Positions 25,804-35,798 of a stretch of DNA of 64,000 nucleotides are shown piece by piece. This DNA is from Proteiniphilum propionicum. Lineage in GTDB: Bacteria; Bacteroidota; Bacteroidia; Bacteroidales; Dysgonomonadaceae. The DNA lies in the NCBI RefSeq assembly GCF_022267555.1, contig NZ_CP073586.1, positions 1,426,001-1,490,000 of the forward strand, in the 5' to 3' direction. Position numbers and translations under genes: made by a program. Position 1 is the first letter of the stretch. Every line of letters starts with the position of its first letter. The notes beneath the pieces are model-generated. The model did no database searches. It saw nothing but the letters and a program-made list of their open reading frames with translations, and was not told where the DNA came from.

Positions 25804-27129
25804 TACAAAAATAGTAAAAAAATCTCATTTACTGCCAGTTCAGTAAAGAAAGAGTTCAGTTCAGAACAATTAACGTCATATTCAGGGTTAAGCGTAACCT
25901 CTGATTTTATCAACCATTGCGGCATTTATCGTCGGTTGGAACATCTTTTCCCAACCACCCGGCACAATGCAAGCCGTTTCAGTACAGCCCAAATACTCTC
26001 AAGTGTCCTGTTGGCTTCGTTGTGCGGTGTTCACCGTTTGAAGCGGATTGAAAATTTCACCTTTGACGCCTTGGTTTCCCGCTTGTTGAAGTTACCCAAG
26101 AACATTGACGAGGACACCATACGCCGCCATTTGACAGGTTTGGGTGAAAGGGGCGCCCGTTCGCTTCACGAGTTGTTATTGGATTTTACCGGCTTGCAAG
26201 TTTCCCGTTGCGGGTTAAAACGCGTGACGCTTGATTGCGACTCAAGCACATTTACCGTTTACGGCAACCAACAAGGAGCTGAAGTGGGTTACAACTCGCA
26301 TAAAAAGGGCGCGAAAAGCTATCACCCCATCTTATGTTTCGTCACGGAGATGAAACTGCTTGTCAATTCGTGGCTCCGCCCGGGTTCAAGCTACACCTCA
26401 AACGGCGTTTGTGAATTTGTCAAAGAAACCTTGGCCGCTCTTCCCCCAAAAGGTGGAGAAGGTTTTTTTCAGGGCAGACAGCGGCTTTTTCAATGGTGGA
26501 TTGTTTGATTTGCTGGAAGAGGGCAAACATGAATATTTGGTGAAAGTAAAGCTGAAAAACCTGAAAGATTTGCTTGCCGGGCAGACATGGCAACCGGTTG
26601 ACCCACGGACGGCGACCTGCCGGTTTATACATCAATGTAGCGGTTGGAGGAATCCCCGCATGTTTTATGCCGTGCGCATCATAAAGCAAATGGTTGAAGT
26701 CGATTATTTTGGCGAAAAAACAATTTGTACCCGAGTATGAGTACTTTTGCTATTGCTCGAACCTGAAAGGATTGGATGCCTTGCAGCTCCATACCCTTTA
26801 TGGATCCCGATCAGAGAGTGAGAATTGGATCGAGCAAACCAAAAAACTCGCTTTGTGCGGGAAAAACCATCACGCATGATTTTTGGGTAAACGATATTCT
26901 TTGGCAACTTTCGTCATTTGCCTACAGTTTATCGGTGCTCATGCGATACCGGGGCGACTTTTGGGTTTGGCGCCAAGAGCACTCTACCTTCCGAGAATGG
27001 TTTATCCGAGTGCCGGGTAAAGTGGTGAAATCCGGCAGGCAGGTCACGGTAAAAATGCCTAAGGAGTATTACCGAAAAGCGGGGTGGCGTGATTTTGAGC
27101 AGCGAATAACGACAACGATGACCGGATGA
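25798..27129 (+). pseudogene. IS1380-family transposase with three frameshifts
   Basis: The frames together give a complete IS1380 protein of about 440 aa. Part 1 holds the first catalytic Asp in VTLDCDSSTFTVYGNQQGAE. Near 26445 an extra C in a CCCCC run moves the frame. Part 2 has the second Asp in FFRADSGFFNGGL. Near 26710, at an A6 run, the frame moves to AKKQFVPEYEYFCYCSNLKG. Near 26860 it moves again to THDFWVNDILWQLSSFAYSL and the C-terminal part. Three separate lesions make slippage-regulated expression unlikely; I read it as decay. Terminal inverted repeats were not identified. Confidence 0.82.
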
Positions 27130-27449
27130 CGGATTTTCACTTAATCGTCCATCGCCATCTTTCGTGTCGTAAAAGGGTTTATGACAAGGAATTGCCATGC
27201 CTTGGAAGAGTGATAATGTTAATATATATAAAAATGCCACCATAAAAAGTAAATCAACACGTTAAACGTGCAAGAAACAGTGAAGATGAAAAGAAAATAA
27301 AACGGTATCTCTCGAAAAAAAGAGAAATTCCGCTTTGAAAACTATTAATTTGAGTTGGGAATTTTAAATGAGATTTTTAAGTATTAAATTATTGAAGATA
27401 TTTGCTGCTATCAGCTACATAAATAAATTATTGAAACGTATTTCATCAA

Positions 27450-27483
27450 TTTGACTGACTGTAAAACTTTTTCTATATCTTTA
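27450..27483 (+). promoter_or_regulatory. Candidate Bacteroidetes promoter for trkH-trkA
   Basis: TTTG at 27450-27453 and TATCTTTA at 27476-27483 resemble the -33 (TTTG) and -7 (TAnnTTTG) boxes, 22 bp apart, about 160 bp before the trkH ATG. Apart from this, 27130-27641 shows only the end of the IS1380 element and a small hairpin near 27308-27325. Confidence 0.35.
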
Positions 27484-27641
27484 CCATGTTTTATTTATTG
27501 AAAGTAAATAACAGGAATAAAACATTTGAGCGAAACTGCAAGGAAGCACTCCTTTCATGTTTTTCAGTCTTTCAGTAGTGAAAAAAGTATTGATCCGGTA
27601 ACGACTTACGATACGAAACTTTGCCTCTAAAACAGACAGCA

Positions 27642-29411
27642 ATGCAAAATAAATTCACTATACAGAAAATGCTTAAAGTTGTCAGCAGGACATCTTTTGT
27701 CATTGGTACCATATCATTTTTTTTAGCTGTCTTCGAATTGGGCTTTCCGTATGAAAACACATGGGATAATTTTGTTTTTATCTTCTTCAACCTTACGCTT
27801 TTAACCGGTTTTTTATCTATTCTTTTCAGAACTGTTTACAAAACAAATGCATATGGTATTGTAGGGCTTATAACAGATTGGATCTTAATCTTTATCCTTT
27901 TTTACACTCTTGTTTTAAATGCGGTGCGTTATTTTACAACCTCATCTGTGTTTGAGTGGAATAATATGTGGACATATATCGGTTTGTTTATTGTCTTTTT
28001 TAGAGAAATTTATAATATACGGTTCCGCTTTCGTAACAAGTCGTTTAATCCGGCAATAATTTTCATTGTCAGTTTTATGACAACTATTTTCATAGGGAGC
28101 CTTCTGTTGATGCTGCCCAATGCATCTAATAACGATATAGCTTATGTTGATGCGCTATTTACTTCAACCAGCGCTGTATGCGTAACGGGGCTTACGGTTC
28201 AAGATACCGGCGTGTACTTTACTCGCTTTGGGCAAGTGGTTATTATGATGTTAATTCAGGTGGGGGGATTGGGGATTATGACTTTTACAAATTATTTCAG
28301 CCGTTTTTTTACCGGACAGGCTTCGTTTAAAAGTCAGGTGATTATTGCTGAAACAACTGCTGTTGATAAATTTGACAATGCATTTCGTACCCTACGGAAT
28401 ATTATTTTGGTTACTTTCAGTATCGAATCAATCGGGACTTTAATACTTTTTTTTTCAACAGGTTCAACAGTTATTCCTGAGTCCGGTGAACGCCTTTTTT
28501 TTTCGGTTTTCCATGCTGTTTCATCTTTTTGTAATGCAGGATTTTCAACGCTTTCGAATAATTTGTATGAAGAACCTTTCCGTTTCAACTATTCTGTTTT
28601 ACTCACCCTGGCATTTTTAATTATTTTGGGGGGTATAGGATTTCCAATTCTGTTTAATTCGCTTCAGTTTTTGAGGTATAAAACTAAAAGTCTGATTGAA
28701 AAATTTTTTCTTAAGAAACGTGATATTTATAAATCGTGGGTACTTAGCCTGAGCACAAAAATTATTCTGACAACTACTTTAGTTTTAATAATTTCAGGGA
28801 CCATTATTTTATTGTTTTTGGAGTATAGCAATACATTGGCTGAGCATAAGACATTATGGGGAAAATGTGTAACATCGTTTTTTGGGGCTGTTACACCACG
28901 TACTGCCGGATTTAATTCAGTAAACACGGCAGAAATACTAATGCCGACAACTTTGTTTATTGTTTTATTGATGTGGATAGGTGCCTCACCGGCATCTACT
29001 GGCGGAGGAATAAAAACTAGCACTTTCGCACTAGCTGTAATAAATGTGGTAAATTTAATACGCGGACGCCGTAGCAATGTGTTTGGCAGAGAAATTAACC
29101 AGGGGACAATGAACAAAGCTTTTGCCATCATTTTTCTTTCGCTGTTAGTAATCGGCATTTCTACTCTTGTCATTTTGCTGATTGAACCGCAGCAGAGGGT
29201 GATTAATGTTGTTTTTGAAGTAGTATCGGCATACGGAACTGTTGGCCTGAGTAGAGGAATTACTCCAACTCTGGCAGATGCAAGTAAAATTGTTATTGTA
29301 ATAACTATGTTTCTCGGGCGCGTTACAATGTTTACGTTTTTGATGGCAATTTTTAAACGTTCTTCCGGCTCTTATTACTACTTTCCGAGAGAAGATCTGT
29401 TAATAAACTAG
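27642..29411 (+). CDS. trkH: TrkH/KtrB-type potassium uptake channel subunit
   Basis: With ATG at 27642 the product is 589 aa. It is an inner-membrane K+ transporter with four pseudo-repeats, each with a pore helix and filter Gly: STSAVCVTGLTVQDTG, VSSFCNAGFSTL, FGAVTPRTAGFNSV, VSAYGTVGLSRG. Several further TM helices precede repeat one (residues about 15-130), an N-terminal extension usual in Bacteroidetes TrkH. The regulatory TrkA gene follows after 18 bp. A TTG at 27621 would add seven residues; ATG is preferred. Intact. Confidence 0.95.
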   Translation: MQNKFTIQKMLKVVSRTSFVIGTISFFLAVFELGFPYENTWDNFVFIFFNLTLLTGFLSILFRTVYKTNAYGIVGLITDWILIFILFYTLVLNAVRYFTTSSVFEWNNMWTYIGLFIVFFREIYNIRFRFRNKSFNPAIIFIVSFMTTIFIGSLLLMLPNASNNDIAYVDALFTSTSAVCVTGLTVQDTGVYFTRFGQVVIMMLIQVGGLGIMTFTNYFSRFFTGQASFKSQVIIAETTAVDKFDNAFRTLRNIILVTFSIESIGTLILFFSTGSTVIPESGERLFFSVFHAVSSFCNAGFSTLSNNLYEEPFRFNYSVLLTLAFLIILGGIGFPILFNSLQFLRYKTKSLIEKFFLKKRDIYKSWVLSLSTKIILTTTLVLIISGTIILLFLEYSNTLAEHKTLWGKCVTSFFGAVTPRTAGFNSVNTAEILMPTTLFIVLLMWIGASPASTGGGIKTSTFALAVINVVNLIRGRRSNVFGREINQGTMNKAFAIIFLSLLVIGISTLVILLIEPQQRVINVVFEVVSAYGTVGLSRGITPTLADASKIVIVITMFLGRVTMFTFLMAIFKRSSGSYYYFPREDLLIN

Positions 29412-29429
29412 TTTTAAAGATAAAAACAT

Positions 29430-30122
29430 ATGAAATTCATTATTATAGGATTAGGCCATTTTGGTTCGGCATTGGCCGAAAAACTTACGAATATCGGGCA
29501 CCAGGTAGTGGCGGTTGATAGCAATATGCGATTGGTGGAACTAATAAAAGATCGCGTTACCCATGCTATTTGTTTGAACTGCAAAGATACGCTGGCAATT
29601 AAAAACCTGCCACTTGAAAATGCCGACGTTGCAATAGTTTGTATTGGGTCAAGCGAAGGTGATAACCTAATGACTACGGCTTTACTGAAAAAGATGAACG
29701 TTAAACGCATTATTAGCCGCTCAGTATCTCCTTTGCAGGAAAATATTCTGGAAGCTATGGGAATTAATGAGATTATTCGTCCCGAAATTGAGACTGCCGA
29801 ACGATGGGCATTGAAGTTGTCGGCGACCGCTTATGTTGATCTTTTTGAAGTGACCAAAGATTTTAACATTGTGGAAATGCACGTACCGAAGCGATTGATA
29901 GGTAAGTCGTTGAAAGAAATTGAATTTAACAAAAAATACAACGTGATTGTGCTTACAAAGCTGAAACAGATAAATGTTATCAATAAATTGGGAGTACCCA
30001 CTACCATATTAAAAACCGGAGATATTATTACTGCAGAAAGTATTCTTAATCACGATGATGTAATTGTCGTATATGGTCACCGTAAAGATATTCAACGACT
30101 GATAGAGTCAAATGACAATTAA
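29430..30122 (+). CDS. trkA: TrkA-family regulatory subunit (RCK protein)
   Basis: 230 aa. Rossmann NAD-binding start MKFIIIGLGHFGSALAEKL (GxGxxG), acidic end of strand 2 in VVAVDSNMRLVE, then the RCK core through IGSSEGDNLMTTALLKKMNV. The C-terminal TrkA_C domain is at residues about 140-220 (EMHVPKRLIGKSLKEIEFNK). One RCK unit, so KtrA-like in size. It gates the TrkH channel encoded immediately upstream in response to nucleotides. Confidence 0.95.
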   Translation: MKFIIIGLGHFGSALAEKLTNIGHQVVAVDSNMRLVELIKDRVTHAICLNCKDTLAIKNLPLENADVAIVCIGSSEGDNLMTTALLKKMNVKRIISRSVSPLQENILEAMGINEIIRPEIETAERWALKLSATAYVDLFEVTKDFNIVEMHVPKRLIGKSLKEIEFNKKYNVIVLTKLKQINVINKLGVPTTILKTGDIITAESILNHDDVIVVYGHRKDIQRLIESNDN

Positions 30123-30274
30123 TTAAACAGTGAGTCTGCTTGAAAAAGTCTCAAATTAGAAGATTTGACATCATAATCACTTGAAAATCAAATATCATAT
30201 TTTACAAAACGACTTGTTAAAGTGGGCTCAACAGTACTTTCTAATGTTATATATATGCGGAAGTAAGAGCAGAC

Positions 30275-30664
30275 TCATTGCTTATTCACCATCTCTTTTC
30301 TGTATTCACTTGGAGATACTCCTTTATAACCTCCTTGGAATTTCTCCCCTTGTTTCTTTAAAAATCCACTAATCTGTTTGGGTGACCAATCGTTGCGAAC
30401 GTGGCGGAACACTTTCTGTTTGATCCATTCCGGGGTAGCCCTGTTCCCGGGCAGACGCTCCTTCCTCTCATCAGCCATCTCCTGTGCCAAACGCCATGAG
30501 TAGCCTCCATTCTTTTTTTTGTTACGTCTTACTTCCCTGGACACCGTGTAAGGGCTGACACCTATCAAGTTTGCAATGGTTTTCCGGGTATCACCATTTT
30601 TCATACCCAAATAAATTACGTATCTATGTTCCGAAGTTAACCGTTTGTATTTCATAAGCAACAT
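30275..30664 (-). pseudogene. IS30 transposase N-terminus fused to the tail of an AraC regulator
   Basis: Residues 1 to about 110 are the start of an IS30 transposase: YKRLTSEHRYVIYLGMKNGD, HTH region ANLIGVSPYTVSREVRRNKK, and NDWSPKQISGFLKKQ. The frame then changes character to GGYKGVSPSEYRKEMVNKQ, which is the signature last helix and end of an AraC/XylS DNA-binding domain (G-x-S-P-S-E-Y-R). The catalytic DDE domain of IS30 and nearly all of the AraC gene are missing. A deletion has joined the two in frame. Neither function should survive. Confidence 0.7.
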
Positions 30665-30677
30665 GATAGTTAATTTT

Positions 30678-30701
30678 AAGGAGACTTCGATCTCCTTTTT
30701 T
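30678..30701 (+). terminator. Small intrinsic-terminator-like hairpin
   Basis: AAGGAGA, loop CTTCGA, TCTCCTT followed by a short T run and TA. It sits just upstream of the IS30 fragment's start, in the end region of that element, and could block transcription entering from the left. Confidence 0.45.
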
Positions 30702-30821
30702 ATTAAATTATGTTGCCGGTTGACACTCTTTTTGGGGGCGCACCCCTAACCGCTTGGCAACCCCCCCGCGGTGTTTTTAATGGTTTTGTTTAAAAAACCT
30801 ATATAAAACTTATCGGGAAAG

Positions 30822-31358
30822 TTGCGTGAATTGAAAGATGAGAATATGCTTATGACATGCGCAGTGGTGAGCAACTGGTTGAACTACTCTTCAGATTGGC
30901 AACGCTATTTTGATTACATCAATGTTATGAGTTACGATCACGATTCATTTACATCCACACCGGTACAGCATGCTTCGTATGATCATTTTGTCAGTGATTT
31001 GAATTATTGGGTTAACCAATATGGAACACCTAAAAACAAAATTATCGGAGGGCTTCCATTCTATGGATACACATGGGACGAAGGAGTGCAACCAGATGCA
31101 GTTCGTAGCATTCGTTTTCATGGAGTAATTAGCGCCTTTGACGGGAAATACAATTTGACTGCCACAGATATAGCTGATAAAGATAACGTAAGTAAAACAT
31201 ATTATAACGGCAGAATAACCATTGGCAGAAAATGCATGTATGTCCTGGATAACGACTTTGCGGGAGTAATGATCTGGCAATTGTTTCAAGATGCCTATGA
31301 GGATGACCTCCAGTTAATTAAAGTTGTAGGAGAAAAAATAGGAAGTGAGCGCTTATAG
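30822..31358 (+). pseudogene. GH18 chitinase-like C-terminal fragment
   Basis: 178 aa. The second half of a GH18 TIM barrel is clear: WQRYFDYINVMSYDHDS, NKIIGGLPFYGYTWDEG, and a last strand with FAGVMIWQLFQDAYEDD. The catalytic DGxDIDWE strand and everything before it are absent. The only start is a TTG at 30822 and coding continues upstream to about 30810, where foreign sequence begins. It lies beside the IS30/AraC junction, so the same deletion probably removed its 5' half. Not functional. Confidence 0.75.
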
Positions 31359-31483
31359 GAATGATACTATTTCATATCTTGAACTGAAAAATACCGATTG
31401 TAGTTGGCACAATACTCTTATTTGCGTTTTTTGATGATAATTATACGTAAAAAGTAAAAGTAGGAACAGTTTATTTTTATATG

Positions 31484-31515
31484 TTTGTCCTTTATTGAAA
31501 TATTTCGCTAGTTTG
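31484..31515 (+). promoter_or_regulatory. Candidate promoter upstream of the first PUL gene
   Basis: TTTG (31484-31487), 21 bp, then TAGTTTG (31509-31515), close to the Bacteroides consensus. It would leave a leader of about 230 nt before ATG 31753. The rest of 31359-31752 shows no gene. Confidence 0.35.
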
Positions 31516-31752
31516 AAGCTGAAGCACGGTTAATTTTGAGTTTTTTCAATAATCAATAGGCAGAAGATGTGTTTACTCTTAATATACCGTCGATTGAACT
31601 TTTGAGTTATGCTCTGCTAACAAAAAAGAAGCGTCTGATGCTTTTCATTGGCGGTTAAAAACAGGATTAAATTCAAGAAAACATATTTGTCCTGAATATG
31701 TGAATAGGGATATCTTGATTTAATTGAACGTTGATTTATACAAACAAATACT

Positions 31753-33096
31753 ATGACTACAAGAAGAGGATTTATTAAAAATGTAGCAATCGGAACAGCT
31801 GCAGTATCTGTAGGAGGAATATTGCCTGGTTTTAGTGCAAAGAGCTATAAAAACATTGCCGGTGCCAATGATAAAATAAAAATGGGTGCCATAGGTGTAA
31901 ACTCGCGTGGAAATGCATTGGCAGGAGGTTTCGCAAGGGAAAAAGGGTGTGAGATAGCTTATGTTTGCGACGTAGATAAACGTGCTATGGAAAAATGTAT
32001 TGCCAATGTAAAAAATATTGCAGGCAATACACCAATAGGAGAGAAAGATTTAAGAAGGTTGCTTGAACGCAAGGATCTGGATGCTGTTATCATTGCCACG
32101 CCCGAACATTGGCACGCACCGGCCGCCTTGATGGCAATGAAAGCCGGGAAACATGTGTACTTGGAGAAGCCTACGAGTCATAATCCTGCAGAAGATGAAA
32201 TACTAATGCAGGCTGTGAAGAAATACAACATTGTTGCAGCAACCGGTATGCAGCGTAGATCGTGGCCTAATGTTATTAAAGCGGTACAGGAAATAAGAGA
32301 TGGCATCATAGGTAAGGTTTATTTCGGTAAAGCCTGGTACGCAAACAACAGGCCGTCGATAGGTACAGGAAATATTACTGCCATACCTGATTGGCTCGAC
32401 TGGGAACTGTGGCAGGGGCCGGCACCGAGAGTAGCCAGCTACAAAGACAACTATCTCCACTATAACTGGCACTGGTTCTATAATTGGGGTACCGGTGAAG
32501 CCGGCAACAATGGCGTACATTTTCTTGATATTCTCCGCTGGGGTATGGATTTAACCTATCCTACCCATGTTGATTCCTCAGGAGGCAGATACCTTTATAG
32601 CGATGACTGGGAATTTCCGGATACACAGATCGTGAACCTCGAATTTGGAGGCAACAAGCTGATCACATGGGAAGGCCGGAGTTGCAACGGCCGCAATATT
32701 GAAGACTCTTCGGTAGGTTGCGCATTCTACGGCGAATCTGGCACTTTGGTCATTGGAGGAGGTAACGCCTATAAAGTATATGATCTTAAAAATGAGCTTG
32801 TTGAAAATGTAACCAGTGAAATGAGTTTCAAGGCAGGTGATACTATAAATCCCACACAGCAACTGGATTCGTTCCATTTTTCCAACTTTCTTGACGGCAT
32901 CAGAAAAGGCTCTCCGTTAAATGCCGATATCAATGTGGGATGTATCAGCACAACACTGGCACATTTGGGAAATATTGCCCAGCGCACAAAAACTACATTC
33001 AGAACAGATGCTTTAAATGCTCATATCCTAGATAATCCAGCCGCCTCCAAATTATGGAGCAGGAAATATCAAAAAGGTTGGGAAATGAAGCTGTAA
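31753..33096 (+). CDS. Tat-exported Gfo/Idh/MocA oxidoreductase
   Basis: 447 aa. The N-terminus MTTRRGFIKNVAIGTAAVSV is a twin-arginine leader (RRGFIK). The Rossmann domain follows: IKMGAIGVNSRGNALAGGFA. Then the family's EKP motif in GKHVYLEKPTSHNPAEDE (catalytic Lys), and the (beta/alpha) substrate domain with HYNWHWFYNWGTGEAGNNGV and HFLDILRWGMDL. Such enzymes use bound NAD(P) to oxidise or transiently oxidise sugars; export through Tat lets it carry its cofactor to the periplasm. It stands alone, followed by a strong terminator. Substrate unknown. Confidence 0.88.
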   Translation: MTTRRGFIKNVAIGTAAVSVGGILPGFSAKSYKNIAGANDKIKMGAIGVNSRGNALAGGFAREKGCEIAYVCDVDKRAMEKCIANVKNIAGNTPIGEKDLRRLLERKDLDAVIIATPEHWHAPAALMAMKAGKHVYLEKPTSHNPAEDEILMQAVKKYNIVAATGMQRRSWPNVIKAVQEIRDGIIGKVYFGKAWYANNRPSIGTGNITAIPDWLDWELWQGPAPRVASYKDNYLHYNWHWFYNWGTGEAGNNGVHFLDILRWGMDLTYPTHVDSSGGRYLYSDDWEFPDTQIVNLEFGGNKLITWEGRSCNGRNIEDSSVGCAFYGESGTLVIGGGNAYKVYDLKNELVENVTSEMSFKAGDTINPTQQLDSFHFSNFLDGIRKGSPLNADINVGCISTTLAHLGNIAQRTKTTFRTDALNAHILDNPAASKLWSRKYQKGWEMKL

Positions 33097-33130
33097 TAAT
33101 ATTCCATTTGTAAATTCTCTCATTCTTTCC

Positions 33131-33182
33131 TTCCGCCGGGTATTAGTGATATTGACGCACGAAAAATCCCGGCGGAATTTTT
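33131..33182 (+). terminator. Intrinsic terminator
   Basis: Perfect 10-bp GC-rich stem TTCCGCCGGG (33131-33140) / CCCGGCGGAA (33168-33177) followed by TTTTT. It ends the oxidoreductase transcript and separates it from the convergent ROK gene. Confidence 0.85.
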
Positions 33183-33271
33183 ATTTCCTGAAATTTTCGG
33201 CTACTATAAGCAAGTATGAATGAAAGATAGATTGTTCCAGCTTTTTAGGATTTGTTGATATGAGGATGATA

Positions 33272-34102
33272 TCAATAACAGAGGGCAGAAGCACCTAAGA
33301 TGCCGATGTCCTGCAGCTGCGAACGTAAAATCTTTAATTTTCTGATAGAGTTTGGAAAAGGGAAGTCTTTCAGGTTTTCGACCATCTTCATTTCAAAAAG
33401 ATGGAATGATTTGGAGATTGCACCGCCAAAAATAATTGCCTGTGGGTCAACGGAGAGAACAATCATCTTCACCAGTACGGCTAGGTGCATTGAATATTCG
33501 TTCATGATTTCTGTGGCCTCTTTGTCGCCCGTCTCCACTCTCTGCATAATTTCATAACCAGTGCTGTTATATTTTGAGAAGAAAAAGCTACCGCAATATT
33601 CTTCCAGTTTACCATCCAGATAAGGCATTTCTCCAAATTCACCTGAACCGCAATTGGCATCGGCCAGTAGTTGGCCTTTTTGGATTATTCCACCCCCAAC
33701 ACCGGTCCCTAACGTTATTCCCACAAAATTTTCGTAATCTTGTCCCAAACCATAGATACGTTCACCCATGGCAAAGCAGTTGGCATCGTTGTTGATATAA
33801 ACGGGCAAATCAAACTCCTTTTTAAGAATTGATTTCAGATGGACCTCATCCCAGTTTCTTATATTCTGAACATGATATACTATTCCCTGTTCGCTATCGA
33901 CAACACTAGGTACCCCAATACCTATTGCTGTGGTATCTACCGTCGTTAGCTGGCGGATCACATCCTTTAAAACGTTCAGTGTTGTCTCTCCCCCCTCAGA
34001 GGCTTTTGTATCACGTACAATCTGCCTGATCAGATCCTTACCTTTTATTAACCCTCCTTTGATGGTTGTCCCTCCGATATCGACACCTATGAGATAGTTC
34101 AT
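33272..34102 (-). CDS. ROK-family sugar kinase
   Basis: 276 aa. Phosphate loop IGVDIGGTTIKGGLIKG at the N-terminus. DNA-binding HTH is absent, so it is a kinase rather than a regulator. INNDANCFAMGE has the catalytic Asp, followed by FVGITLGTGVGGGII. The zinc signature is atypical: GSGEFGEMPYLDG and LEEYCGS have Glu where many ROK kinases have His (GEIGH) and only one Cys. It phosphorylates a hexose, probably one released by the locus. It is the only leftward gene in the PUL region and has its own promoter region at 34103-34400. Confidence 0.88.
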   Translation of the reverse strand: MNYLIGVDIGGTTIKGGLIKGKDLIRQIVRDTKASEGGETTLNVLKDVIRQLTTVDTTAIGIGVPSVVDSEQGIVYHVQNIRNWDEVHLKSILKKEFDLPVYINNDANCFAMGERIYGLGQDYENFVGITLGTGVGGGIIQKGQLLADANCGSGEFGEMPYLDGKLEEYCGSFFFSKYNSTGYEIMQRVETGDKEATEIMNEYSMHLAVLVKMIVLSVDPQAIIFGGAISKSFHLFEMKMVENLKDFPFPNSIRKLKILRSQLQDIGILGASALCY

Positions 34103-34408
34103 ATTTTAGATTTTCAGTGATTTATGATATGATAATTTATCGCTTTGTTATTTCAATCAATAATGTTAAGCATAAAGATATTTATTGAATTTCAGAACAA
34201 CAAAACAATTTACAGATATTTTCTCGCATTTGCGCTTTTTGAAAGATGATTTGCGTAATTTTAAAGTATTATATGGTTTATCATAACGAACTTTGATAAA
34301 ATGAAAATCGTGGACTCCAATAGATTTCATCGAATGTTCACAGGTTATGATATACAATAATTAAACAGATGAGTCTACTTGAATAAATAATTTTTTAATG
34401 TAAATATT

Positions 34409-35791
34409 ATGATACTTCGCAAAAGCTTGAGATACGTATTTATGCTTCTGTCTTTAATCTTGATTTCTCATGTAGTAAAGGCTGAAAATCAAATATCCCC
34501 TGCCGACACCTCTTTAAAAATATCTGTTTTCGACCTCGATGCTACACCTCCTGTTGGTACAGCACTGGCTTATGGTGTAATGAACAATAGCTGGGATCTG
34601 GGACTCCGTGCCCGCGGAATCGTGATAATGGGATCAGGAAAACCTGTTGTCTTATGTGCAGTTGACTGGATTGGTATTGCTAATGAAAGCCATGTTGCAT
34701 TCAGAGAAGCATTGGCTGAAGCAGCCGGAACTACCCCCGACAGAGTCGCTTTGCACACTCTTCATCAACACGATGCTCCACGTTCAGATTTTGGCGCGGA
34801 GAAGTTGTTGATTGAAGCTGGCCTTGATCCCGGTGGATATGAAAGTGAATATGACCGGAAACTGATGAATAAATTGGCAGAAGCCGTTAAAGAATCATTA
34901 AAGAAATTTTTCACAGTTACGCATATCGGTCTTGGAAAGTCTGAAGTCTCCCAGGTTGCTTCCAATCGTCGTATTTTTGGGAGCGATTCACTTGTCAAGG
35001 CTTCTCGTTTTTCAGCCTGCGGAAATATAAAGCTGAGGGAAGAACCCGAGGGTTTGATAGATCCCCTGGTCTCTCTGATCAGTTTCTGGGATAACGAAAA
35101 GCCGGTGGCTGTCCTAAGCTTTTATGCAACTCATCCGCAAAGTTATTACCGTACCGGTATTGCTAATCCCGATTTTCCCGGAATAGCCCGCTTTCTCAGG
35201 CAGCTGGAGGTCCCTGATGCTTTGCATATCCATTTTAACGGAGCCGGCGGTAATATTGCTGCAGGAAAATATAACGACGGCTCCAGGATAAACAGGTGGA
35301 TCCTCGCTCAACGCCTGGCAGATGGTATGAAAAGAGCCTGGGAAGCTACAGAGAAAGAAGCTGTTTCGGCAGCATCGGTCGAGTGGCTGGTTCAGCCGGT
35401 ACGTCTGTACCCTTCTGACAAGAGTCTTGAAGAGATAAAAAGATGGGAGAATTCCAAAGATAAAGAGACACTTGCTTCAATTGTTCCTGCAGTTGCATAT
35501 ATTCAACGATACAGGAATGGAGGAGAAATTAATATCACTTGCTTGAAGATAGGTAAAGCTAGAATGATTGGACTTCCAGGAGAGTGCTTTGTGGAATTTC
35601 AACTGTTTGCTAAAAATGTACGTCCCGATTTGTTCGTGACTGTTGCCGCTTATGGAGATTATGGACCGGGATATATAGCTCCCCGGGAAGCTTATAAACA
35701 GGGTGGCTATGAAGTTGAGGTGTCGGGCGTTTTCCCCGGAGCAGGTGATGTTTTGATGCAGTCAATGAAAAATTTACTCAATCATAAATGA
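34409..35791 (+). CDS. Neutral/alkaline ceramidase N-terminal domain-like protein
   Basis: 460 aa with a Sec signal (VFMLLSLILISHVVKAEN). The family markers are DLDATPPVGTALAYG near residue 47, GIVIMGSGKPVVLCAVDWIG, and the metal/active-site region LHTLHQHDAPRSDFG corresponding to HTHSAP in ceramidases. SFYATHPQSYYRTG and HFNGAGGNIAAGKYNDG supply further His/Asn ligands. In PULs such proteins are probably hydrolases of glycan-linked groups rather than ceramidases. The next gene starts 7 bp later, so they share a transcript. Confidence 0.72.
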   Translation: MILRKSLRYVFMLLSLILISHVVKAENQISPADTSLKISVFDLDATPPVGTALAYGVMNNSWDLGLRARGIVIMGSGKPVVLCAVDWIGIANESHVAFREALAEAAGTTPDRVALHTLHQHDAPRSDFGAEKLLIEAGLDPGGYESEYDRKLMNKLAEAVKESLKKFFTVTHIGLGKSEVSQVASNRRIFGSDSLVKASRFSACGNIKLREEPEGLIDPLVSLISFWDNEKPVAVLSFYATHPQSYYRTGIANPDFPGIARFLRQLEVPDALHIHFNGAGGNIAAGKYNDGSRINRWILAQRLADGMKRAWEATEKEAVSAASVEWLVQPVRLYPSDKSLEEIKRWENSKDKETLASIVPAVAYIQRYRNGGEINITCLKIGKARMIGLPGECFVEFQLFAKNVRPDLFVTVAAYGDYGPGYIAPREAYKQGGYEVEVSGVFPGAGDVLMQSMKNLLNHK

Positions 35792-35798
35792 TAAGAAG

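Noticed and set aside
25798-27129. Regulated frameshifting in the IS1380 transposase
   Set aside because: Three separate frame changes at unrelated sequences are better explained by mutation.
34409-35791. True ceramidase function
   Set aside because: The fold markers are there, but the PUL context makes a lipid amide substrate unlikely; only a domain-level name is given.
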